Positions 45,422-53,900 of a stretch of 64,000 nt of DNA are shown here, piece after piece. The first letter of the stretch is position 1, and each line of letters opens with the position of its first letter. The notes under the pieces are model-generated. The model saw only the letters and a program-made list of their open reading frames with translations. It searched no databases and was not told where the DNA came from. Source of the DNA: Pontixanthobacter rizhaonensis (GTDB taxonomy: Bacteria; Pseudomonadota; Alphaproteobacteria; Sphingomonadales; Sphingomonadaceae); assembly GCF_012972675.1 (NCBI RefSeq), contig NZ_JABCRE010000003.1, positions 806,001 through 870,000 on the forward strand, in the 5' to 3' direction. A program made the translations under genes and the position numbers.

Positions 45422-47584
45422 CTATTCGCCGCCCTTGGGGGGGATCAACGCTGGGGAGGCGGGTGCCCCAGCCATGGAAGGCAATCCGCTGGGGCTTTGT
45501 TTCTCGAAGTTCCCGATCAGGATTTTGAGGTTCTCGTCAGTTTCCGAGAGTTTGGTCAATAACTCCCAAGTTGCATCACCACCAAAATCACGAATGATTT
45601 CCAATCGTGTGTCGCCGCCCTGCACATCAGCGATCTCAATCATACTTGCTACCATCTCGACATAGATGGCCCTGCATTCGCTTAGGATTTCATCCCAGCC
45701 TTTTACCTCGATTCTAGAGTCTGTATTTTTCACGCCCGCTTTGTTGCCAACCAATAGCCCTTCTACTGTTGAGCCCGAGTGTGCTTCCTCCACGTAGTCG
45801 AGATAGGCTTGGAGCTGACGCACTTCCTCCTTCCCCATAGGAAGTCTTGGTTTCTTAATCTCGGCAATCCTGATCATTTTCTTGTCAGGAGATGTCAAAA
45901 ATACAAAATCAGCGCGCTGCCGTTCGGTCATTCCTTTTATCACTAGCCCAGGATTGTTCGCGCCTTCAGGTTTTAATGCCATTGCAAGCCGGTCGGTTGT
46001 GGTCTTCAAAGTCTTGTCTGCGGTAAGAAGGTCTCCTCTCGGTTCAAGAATCCAAGGGAACTCTGATACAAGCTTCTGCAAATCCGGCTCGGCATTTCGA
46101 TGTACCAGCTCATACAGCACCGACAATGCAAATGCTCGCTGAGAAAACGTCAAAGCCAAACCCATCTTCTCAGGAACCGAATGAAAAGAAAGCTCGCTTA
46201 GGATAGCTGTGATCTGCTCAGGCGAACTGCTTGTGTCCCTCAGTTTATCCCATAAGCTCCCCAAAAACTCGCGTGTAGGCTGATTGATCCAAGCCTTCGA
46301 CACTGCGATTAAAAGTTGCTCTCTTGCGGCTTCAGCGGACTTGGTTTTGCCAATTTCGCGGGTTGCATCCGAAACTAGCGACACGATCTGCTCGTTCTCG
46401 GCAGCTGAATAGGTATTGACCGCCTTCGACTTTCGAAGTTCGTCCGCTTGATCCCTGACTTCTTGATCCTGCCGGTCTTTTCGAAATGCTTCGTACCGCG
46501 TTATCCAGCTGGACACCTTTTTTTGCCCCCACTTATATAGGGGTTGCAGCTCATCTACGCTCCAATCGATAGAGGTCCGGTCAGTTGAGATCAGGTCATT
46601 CTCAGCCTCGTCGAGCCAATCGGCTTCAACGACGGCATAGAGGTAACGCTGAAATACCTCTTTACCCTTCTTGTTGAAGAAATAGGGCCGTGCTTGCGCA
46701 ATTTTGCCGTGCGCAAAAACACCCACGCCAGCTTCGTCGGACGACCACTCGGCTCGCTCGACAAAGCCAACCCAAAATTTGACTTCCTTTCCCTCCACCA
46801 TCTCGATTGAGGTTCCGTCGCCCTCAGGGATTCTAAATTCGAACTCAGGCAGCGCCTCTGCGTGGGTTAGCCGCTGGTCATTCACCCGAACCACAAAATC
46901 GTCACGAAGCAAGACAACTGTGAATCTGGCCCCCAAATCTTGGGCCACTTCTGGTCGCTGCGGAAACTGATTGGCGTTGATTGATCGCAAGAAGATCGCA
47001 GTGCCCGAGTCTTTATCTTCTGCAATGAGGCGCTCACGAAACTCGTTGACCTTTGATGCAACATATTCGTCGTCACCTGCGGCGCTGGACATGAGCGCCA
47101 AGTCTTGTTCTTGAAATACCGGAGGATAGCTACCGTCAGACCCCTTCTTGAGAATGGTTTCGAGGTCGAGTGTAAACCAGTTGATCAGTCCAGCCTTGAT
47201 GGTGACGACATCTACTATTCTTGCGATGCCAAATGGCGCTAGTTTGCCTAACCCCTTGCGGCCCATTGGCCTCCGCCCACCCGGCGAGCGCTCATTTGGT
47301 TTGCGCCTCTTTGGTTTCCCAACATGTAGGTAATGGTCCTTGATGAGCTGGAAATCCATGCCGGACCCGTCATCAAATATTGCAATGCAACCGTTGCCAT
47401 TGTCGCCACCAGCGGGATCGATGAGAATGTCTACCCACGTAGCATCGGCGTCCCAACAGTTTGCCAGCAATTCGGCGAGCACGTTCCCTGTTTTATTTCG
47501 GTAAAGCTTAATGCCAAGATGCTCGATGACATTATGGGCGAACTTGAGCTTCGGTTGCTGATCGTCGGACATGCGTTTTCCCAT
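45422..47584 (-). CDS. GHKL-ATPase protein with C-terminal Shedu-like nuclease domain
   Basis: The product is 720 residues. The N-terminal half is a GHKL (Hsp90/MutL/MORC-like) ATPase: N-box 'AELLANCWDADATWVDI' (about residues 35-50), FDDGSGMDF (about 72), and the G-box 'GRKGLGKLAPFGI' (about 105). The C-terminal part contains 'LQKLVSEFPWILEPRGD' (about 510) and 'RADFVFLTSPDKKMIRIAEI' running into AEIKKPRLP (about 560-590), the features of DUF4263/Shedu-type PD-(D/E)XK nucleases. It is divergent from a C5 methyltransferase gene, with only 78 bases between. GHKL ATPases linked to methylases and nucleases have been proposed as restriction-modification relatives of MORC. Here the same gene carries ATPase and nuclease domains. 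Confidence 0.82.
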   Translation of the reverse strand: MGKRMSDDQQPKLKFAHNVIEHLGIKLYRNKTGNVLAELLANCWDADATWVDILIDPAGGDNGNGCIAIFDDGSGMDFQLIKDHYLHVGKPKRRKPNERSPGGRRPMGRKGLGKLAPFGIARIVDVVTIKAGLINWFTLDLETILKKGSDGSYPPVFQEQDLALMSSAAGDDEYVASKVNEFRERLIAEDKDSGTAIFLRSINANQFPQRPEVAQDLGARFTVVLLRDDFVVRVNDQRLTHAEALPEFEFRIPEGDGTSIEMVEGKEVKFWVGFVERAEWSSDEAGVGVFAHGKIAQARPYFFNKKGKEVFQRYLYAVVEADWLDEAENDLISTDRTSIDWSVDELQPLYKWGQKKVSSWITRYEAFRKDRQDQEVRDQADELRKSKAVNTYSAAENEQIVSLVSDATREIGKTKSAEAAREQLLIAVSKAWINQPTREFLGSLWDKLRDTSSSPEQITAILSELSFHSVPEKMGLALTFSQRAFALSVLYELVHRNAEPDLQKLVSEFPWILEPRGDLLTADKTLKTTTDRLAMALKPEGANNPGLVIKGMTERQRADFVFLTSPDKKMIRIAEIKKPRLPMGKEEVRQLQAYLDYVEEAHSGSTVEGLLVGNKAGVKNTDSRIEVKGWDEILSECRAIYVEMVASMIEIADVQGGDTRLEIIRDFGGDATWELLTKLSETDENLKILIGNFEKQSPSGLPSMAGAPASPALIPPKGGE

Positions 47585-47662
47585 AAATATTATGCCAGTC
47601 TAATTTCCATTTCGCACATATCCAGTTAATTCTCCGGTCATTGACAAGTACGGAGTTCGCGG

Positions 47663-48856
47663 TTGCCCAGTTTTTACGAGTTTTTTTCAGGTGGCGGAAT
47701 GGCGCGTGCCGGGCTTGGTCGGAACTGGAAGTGCCTGTTTGCAAACGACAATGATCCAGCAAAGGCGGATATCTACGAAGCCAATTGGGGTGCAGATAGT
47801 TTGGACCGGCGCGATGTCGCCGAGATTGGAGTGGCCGACCTTTGGGGCATCGCTGATCTCGCTTGGGCGTCGTTCCCTTGCCAAGACTTGTCGCTTGCTG
47901 GGAATGGAGCCGGACTTTCAGGCAATCGCTCTAGCGCATTTTGGCAATTTTGGAGCTTGATAGCCGATAAGGCTCGAAACAATGAACACCCTAAGATCAT
48001 TGTTCTTGAGAACGTGATGGGTGCGGTGACCTCCCATCACGGAAATGACTTCAGATCAATTTGTGAAAGCTTGCATGAAGCAGGTTATCGACTTGGGGCG
48101 TTGATGTTGGACGCATCCGCCTTCTTGCCACAATCGCGCCGACGCCTCTTTATCGTCGGTGTCAGGGCTGACTTGAAACTACCTGAAGAATTGTATGCTG
48201 AATCTGCGGTCGCTAACCTTCACACGAAATCGATAATCGATGCAGTTGACAAGCTGGAAGGGGCGGTCCGAAAGTCTTGGATTTGGTGGGCAGCTTTGCC
48301 TTCAGCTTCAAAACGCCATGATCTCGCTGATTATGTCGGAACGATCAACGATCCGAATGATTGGCATTCCGCCGATCAAACGCGGCGCCTTATAGAGTTG
48401 ATGGATGACAACAACCGAGAGAAACTAAGCAGGGCACAAAAGGACAAACTCCCGCAAATCGGGGCGCTCTACAAGCGAATGAGAAAAGACACAAAAGGTT
48501 GTAGCATTCAGCGAGCAGAAATTCGATTTGATGGCCTTGTTGGTTGCTTACGAGTACCTCTCGGAGGCTCAAGCAAACAGACCCTGATTTTTGTTGATCG
48601 ATCCAAGGTCCGAACGAGGTTACTTACCCCTCTAGAATCTGCGAAGCTTATGGGCCTTGCCTCGGATTTTGTTTTGCCCGAAAGCGCAACAGAAACCTAT
48701 CACTTGACGGGAGACGGGGTTGCAGTGCCGGTTGTCTCATTTATTCGAGACGAAGTAATACAACCAATTCTACAGGCGAACGAAACGTCGCATGATCCAG
48801 TTGGGCTGATCCCATCAGATTCTCAAAAAGGTGGTTTCACGCCTGAGCTTGCGTAG
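47663..48856 (+). CDS. C5-cytosine DNA methyltransferase
   Basis: The product is 397 residues. Motif I FYEFFSGGGMARAGLG (residues 4-19), catalytic motif IV SFPCQDLSLAGNGAGL with Cys about 73, motif VI ENV (about 115), motif VIII 'LPQSRRRLFIVG' (about 155), and later 'LTPLESAKLMGL' (motif IX/X region) all fit Dcm-like C5 methyltransferases. The TTG start is preceded by a CGGAG sequence and directly begins the conserved motif I. Divergent from the GHKL/nuclease gene. It likely protects host DNA from that partner, as inferred from context. Confidence 0.92.
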   Translation: MPSFYEFFSGGGMARAGLGRNWKCLFANDNDPAKADIYEANWGADSLDRRDVAEIGVADLWGIADLAWASFPCQDLSLAGNGAGLSGNRSSAFWQFWSLIADKARNNEHPKIIVLENVMGAVTSHHGNDFRSICESLHEAGYRLGALMLDASAFLPQSRRRLFIVGVRADLKLPEELYAESAVANLHTKSIIDAVDKLEGAVRKSWIWWAALPSASKRHDLADYVGTINDPNDWHSADQTRRLIELMDDNNREKLSRAQKDKLPQIGALYKRMRKDTKGCSIQRAEIRFDGLVGCLRVPLGGSSKQTLIFVDRSKVRTRLLTPLESAKLMGLASDFVLPESATETYHLTGDGVAVPVVSFIRDEVIQPILQANETSHDPVGLIPSDSQKGGFTPELA

Positions 48857-48922
48857 ATTAAAGCCCGCAACGGATAAAAATGCGGCGCTTTTTGCCGCGC
48901 TAGCCAGATACTAGTCCCACTA

Positions 48923-48945
48923 AACTGTCCCACAAGGGTGCGCCA
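48923..48945 (+). repeat. Right copy of 23-bp element-end repeat
   Basis: The 23-base segment starting AACTGTCCCACAA and ending GGGTGCGCCA matches 39140-39162 at 20 of 23 positions. Its last ten bases also match the tRNA 3'-end copies. It lies 67 bases after the methyltransferase stop and closes the unit that opens in front of the tyrosine integrase. Confidence 0.5.
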
Positions 48946-49007
48946 TGTGATATGCTGAGTTGAAATATATCAACCACTTAGGGAAACAGAAATTGACGTA
49001 CTTCCTT

Positions 49008-49024
49008 TCCTCTCGGGTGCGCCA
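49008..49024 (+). other. Right attachment site of the island (tRNA 3'-end copy)
   Basis: TCCTCTCGGGTGCGCCA matches the tRNA-Arg 3' end (8435-8451) at 16 of 17 bases. Thirteen consecutive bases from the T-arm are identical. This is the expected right-hand junction of an element integrated at the tRNA gene, so the island spans about 8.45-49.02 kb. Confidence 0.7.
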
Positions 49025-49087
49025 GTTTTTCAATGACTTAACTAAGCATCGCTCGCTCCGTATGGAATGAGTATGGAAAACAGGGGG

Positions 49088-49195
49088 TCAGGCTGACCGA
49101 GCTTCCGCGAGGCCCGCTAAGGTCGCAATCCGATAATCGAAGCACGGCTGGCGGTCCAAATATTCGCGGGTCCTCCCTGCCAGATGCGCCGGCAT
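49088..49195 (-). pseudogene. Possible gene fragment at the island's right flank
   Basis: A 35-codon minus-strand frame starting at the Met codon at 49193-49195 reads MPAHLAGRTREYLDRQPCFD and ends in IATLAGLAEARSA before TGA. The composition looks like the C-terminal end of a real protein, but a stop codon precedes it by two codons, so it is either a very short gene or a remnant interrupted at the island boundary. No family identified. Confidence 0.25.
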
Positions 49196-49784
49196 GAAGC
49201 GCTAGCTAACCGCATTTTCTCCGGCTGGGCAACTTCTAGGCGACTGTTTCAGTTAGAAGTTACAGTTTGGGCCGTAGCGGCTGGCCTGCTTAGCACGGGC
49301 GAACTGTGCGGATCGCAAACAACTCGCGCACTATGGCGAATTTCGATCGCTATTTCAGAACCTTGTCGCGCTATGAGTTGCACACGGATCAGCGCAAACC
49401 CGCTCTACTCGTATACGGGTTGATTCCGCCCAAAACGTTATTCTGAAGATATATCAGAGTCTTATATCCCGAATTCGCGGGGTACGGTGTGCTCGCTAGA
49501 TTACGGTCTGCGCGAGTGTGCTTTAGGTATAGCGAGATCCTTTGCTTGCGCCCTTTCGGAAGAGATAATTGGAAGTCGAGCCGCGTGGCGATTGAGCGCT
49601 GGGAACGGCAACTTTGCGCCCCAATCTAAGACGTAGCTTCCGCGATACCAGCTTCTGAAAGCGGACGTTTTTCGCGGACATACCGGCATATAGTTGTTTC
49701 AAAAAACAGCTATTTGATAATTAATTGAGCCAGGATGTAACCAATGCCTCCAGTCTTGCGAACAGCAGTTGGTGAGGTAAAACT

Positions 49785-50705
49785 ATGAACTTACGTGATC
49801 TGGAATATGTTGCCGCGATTGATCGCCACCGCAATTTTGGGCGTGCGGCAAAGGCATGTAATGTGAGCCAACCTTCGCTATCTGCGCAGGTCAAAAAGCT
49901 GGAAGAACGGCTTGGAGTGGAGCTGTTTGCGCGCACGACTAATGGCGTACTAACCACAGATGCAGGGCTACGTATTGTTGAGACTGCACGCGATATGCTT
50001 CGCTCTGCCCAGCGCATCACAGACACCGCCGCCGAATATCATGACCCGATGGCGGCCCCACTGCGCATCGGCATATTCCCGACTTTGGCGCCATTTGTGC
50101 TGCCCTATGTGTCTCAGACGATTAAAGACCTCGCGCCGGATCTCAACGCGATCTTTCGTGAGCAACCTACGGATACTATCTGGAAAGAGCTTGAGAAGCG
50201 CACAGTCGATGTCGCGATGATGAGCGGCCCTGTGGACCGAGCTGGCTATCGTTTCTCGCCTGTCTTCATTGAGCCGCTTTTGCTCATGGTCTCGGCCGAT
50301 CATAGGCTCGCCAATGAAGCAACGATTTCAGTCTGCGATGTGCCGGTTGAGGAGCTAATCCTGCTACCCGAAGAGCATTGCCTGCGGGCTGATACGATCT
50401 CGCTTTGCAATGCTAAGAACATTGGTATTGATGTGCCCGATCTGACTTTTGCGACGAATTTTCTGACGATGTCGCATTTTGTCGATGAAGGCTATGGTTC
50501 AGCGCTAATCCCGATGCTGGCACGGCCGGTGCTGCAATGCGCAAACAAGAACATGCGGTTCATCGAAATTGAGGATCCATCATTCAGCCGCGAGATTGGA
50601 TTTGTCTCACGCATTGGATGCCCGCGAGAGCATATTTTGATGGCTTTGGTTGATCAGATCAAAGCACACCCGCCAACCCGAAAGACGGCTGCAATGGCCG
50701 GTTAA
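49785..50705 (+). CDS. oxyR: OxyR-like LysR-family regulator
   Basis: The product is 306 residues. It starts with a LysR winged helix-turn-helix (NLRDLEYVAAIDRHRNFGRA ... VSQPSLSAQVKKLEERLG) and has a periplasmic-binding-like sensor domain. Inside the latter, 'LLPEEHCLRADTISLC' has two Cys nine residues apart, the spacing of the redox pair (C199/C208) in Escherichia coli OxyR. A hydrogen-peroxide sensor is therefore likely. No catalase or peroxidase gene is adjacent; the next gene is an autotransporter 250 bases downstream on the same strand. Confidence 0.82.
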   Translation: MNLRDLEYVAAIDRHRNFGRAAKACNVSQPSLSAQVKKLEERLGVELFARTTNGVLTTDAGLRIVETARDMLRSAQRITDTAAEYHDPMAAPLRIGIFPTLAPFVLPYVSQTIKDLAPDLNAIFREQPTDTIWKELEKRTVDVAMMSGPVDRAGYRFSPVFIEPLLLMVSADHRLANEATISVCDVPVEELILLPEEHCLRADTISLCNAKNIGIDVPDLTFATNFLTMSHFVDEGYGSALIPMLARPVLQCANKNMRFIEIEDPSFSREIGFVSRIGCPREHILMALVDQIKAHPPTRKTAAMAG

Positions 50706-50955
50706 ATCCGCGTTCCTCTCCACATAAAACCGACAGAATTTTAACCTGCTTTTGTGGGTTATTTGCGATTCTGGGGAACACATAATGCCGTATATAAACA
50801 ATCACTTAGGCTATAGTTTTTGCCTATAAGGGCCATTGAGAGCAAGTATTATACAGACCTAAGGACTGCTCATATCTGCTTGCCTTGAAAGGCAGGCCTA
50901 TCCAGTTTCTCGGCCTGCTTTCCATCCAGTTTTCAACAATGGAAAAGGCAGCACA

Positions 50956-53900
50956 ATGAAAACTTTCAATCCACGCAAGCAGGCATTTAATGCCAGTCGT
51001 TTACTTCTTACTTCATCGACCCTCGCTCTATTCACCTCTGGTGCAGCTCATGCTCAGCAAGTGATCATTGAGGGCGATAATATAACTGTCACCTCGGTTG
51101 CGGATGGCGAGACCATTTCCGCGGCCGCAGGAGTGGCAAGCACCGTCGAGGGCGCTCCCGTCGTCGTTGTCGCAAACAATGATGTGACTGTAGACAATGC
51201 CGGTACGCTCGCGACCACCGGCGTGACGCAGACCATTCAAGTGAATCAGGGCACTACGGGTACCATCATCAACAATGCAGCAACCGGGCGCCTCGAAGGT
51301 GCATCACGCGTTGTGAACTTTGACGGCACTGATGCGACGCTCAACAATGAAGGCGTCATCCTCGGCACCGGCAGTCAGCGCAACGGCGCCGTCTATGCCA
51401 ACCGTACTTCGAACAACATCGTCATCAATAACGGTGTGAACGGTGTCATCGATGCAGGCGTCGAAGGCGCAGGCGTTGCAATCGAAGTCGGCGGCGGTGG
51501 AATGCCGATCACCGGCGAGATCAATAATGCCGGCGTAATCTCGGGTCGCGGTCAGGCGCCGGCAATGGGCGGAACGGCTGGCGACGGCATCCGCTTCTTC
51601 GGACCGGGTGTTGCTCCTGCTTATATCTATGAAGGCACGATCAACAATTCCGGCCTCATCACCTCCGACAGCGAGCAAGGGACGGTCGCAGCAATCCGTT
51701 TTGCCGACCGCATCGGTTTCCAGGGCGAGCTCAACAACACCGGCGAGATTTCCGGTGTCCGCAACGGTCTGTATTTCGGCGATGCCGATCACACGGGCGG
51801 CGTGGTCAACAATGACGGGCAGATTATCTCCGACAGCCGCGCACTGAACATCGATGGCACCGGCCTTGTCGTGAACAACTTCGCGGTGATTGCCGGGTCC
51901 GGCAACCAGCGCAACGGAACGGTTTACGCCGACAGTACCGCGCAGGATTTCGAGTTCAATAATTTCGGGCTCGTTGATCCGGGCCTGGGCAATAACGGTG
52001 CAGGTTTCTCAGCCGAGCTTTCGGCAGAGGGCAACAACTTCACCATCAACAACGAAGGCAACATTCTCGGCGATAGCGTTGAAGATGCTGGTTCGCCGCT
52101 CGCAGGTGACGGCATCCGTTTCGAACGCGAACGCGTCAATGGCGTGCTTGACGGGACCACATCCGGCCTGTTCACCGGTACGATCAACAACTCCGAAACC
52201 GGTGCAATCGCCAGCCTTGGCGGCGGCGGCACGACGGCAGGTATTCGCTTTGTGAACGGTGTCAGCTTTTCTGGCACGATCAACAATGACGGCTTTATCG
52301 GCGGCGTAAGCAATGGCCTCTACTTCGGGAACGCGACCCCTGCGGGCGGTGGTGATTTCACCGGGGCCGTGGTCAACAACTCGGGCACGATCGAATCGGA
52401 AAGCCGTGCGCTCAACATTGACGGTCTTGGTCTCACGATTAACAACTCGGGCAGTATCCTTGGTGCGGGTAACCAGCGCAACGGAACGGTCTACGCCGAC
52501 AGCACAGCGCAGGGATTTGTCCTCAACAACCTCGAAACCGGCGTGATCGACGCAGGTATGGGTAATGAAGGCGCAGGCTTCTCGGTCGAACTTTCGGCTG
52601 AAGGCAATGACTTTACCATCGTTAATGCCGGCATCATTCAGGGCCGTGGTCAGGCTGATGCCGGTGCTGCAACTGCTGGTGACGGCTTGCGCTTCGAACG
52701 CGAGCGCGTGGGCGGAATACTCGAGGGATCGACCACCGGTTTGTTCACCGGAACCATCGAAAACTCTGGCCTAATCAACTCTGAGAGTGCTCAGGGCACA
52801 ACAGCGGGCATCCGCTTTGTGAACGGGGCGAGTTTCCAAGGTGTGCTCAACAATTCGGGCACCATCAGCGGCGTTCAGAACGGCGTCTATTTCGGCAACC
52901 CGGTCCCTGCTGGCGGTGCTGATCACACAGGCGGCGTCGTCAACAACCTCGACGGCGGGGTGATTTCATCGGACAGCCGCGCATTTAACATCGATGGGCT
53001 TGGCCTGACGCTGAACAATGCGGGGTCCATCCTTGGTACCGGTGACCAGCGCAACGGCACAGTTTATGCCGATGGCACTGCCGACAATTTCACTGTTAAT
53101 AACAGCGGTGTGATCGATGCCGGCATGGGCAATGAAGGTTCGGGCTTTGGCGCGGAAATCGGCGGTGCAGCCGATGGGGCCAACACGTTCGACCTCGTCA
53201 ACAGCGGCACCATCCAGGGCCGCGGTCAGGCAAGCGCTGCTGTCGGCGGCGCAGGCGACGGTGTTCGCATCGGCAATGTCGGCAACATCGGCGTGTTCGA
53301 TGGCACGATCACCAATTCGGGCACCATTGCTTCTGAAAGCATGCAAGGCACAACTGCAGGCATCCGCTTCGTCAACGGCATCAGCTTCCAAGGCACGCTT
53401 ACCAACGAAACGGGCGGTGTGATCTCCGGGGTTCAAAACGGCCTGTATTTCGGCAACCCGGTCATGGGCATGGGCGCAGATCACACGGGCGGTGTGGTCA
53501 ACAACGCCGGAACGATCTCGTCAGACAGCCGCGCGCTCAACATTGATGGCTTTGGATTGACGGTGAACAACACCGGATCGATCCTCGGCACAGGCAACCA
53601 GCGCAACGGCACCGTCTATGCCGATGGGACTGCAGATGATTTCGCCGTCAACAACAGCGGCGTGATCGATGCAGGCATGGGCAATAACGGTTCGGGCTTC
53701 GGTGCCGAAATCGGCGGCGCTGCAGATGGAGCGAACACCTTTTCTCTGACCAACACCGGCTCGATCCAGGGCCGCGGTCAGGCTGGGCCTATGGACAATC
53801 AGGCCGGTGATGGCGTGCGGATCGGCAATGCCGGAAACATGGGAACCTTTGACGGGACGATCATCAACTCCGGTACGATCAACTCGGAAAGTATGCAGGG

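Larger units (their letters stand above)
48857..49784. other. Island right end and flanking non-coding DNA
   Basis: This 928-base stretch contains the right-hand repeats of the island (48923-48945 and 49008-49024), a small hairpin (GCGGC/GCCGC at 48882-48898) after the methyltransferase, and a 35-codon fragment at 49088-49195. The remaining 590 bases up to the OxyR-like gene show only short frames (for example 49184-49423 plus and 49501-49689 minus) with unconvincing composition. No other feature is apparent. Confidence 0.5.
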
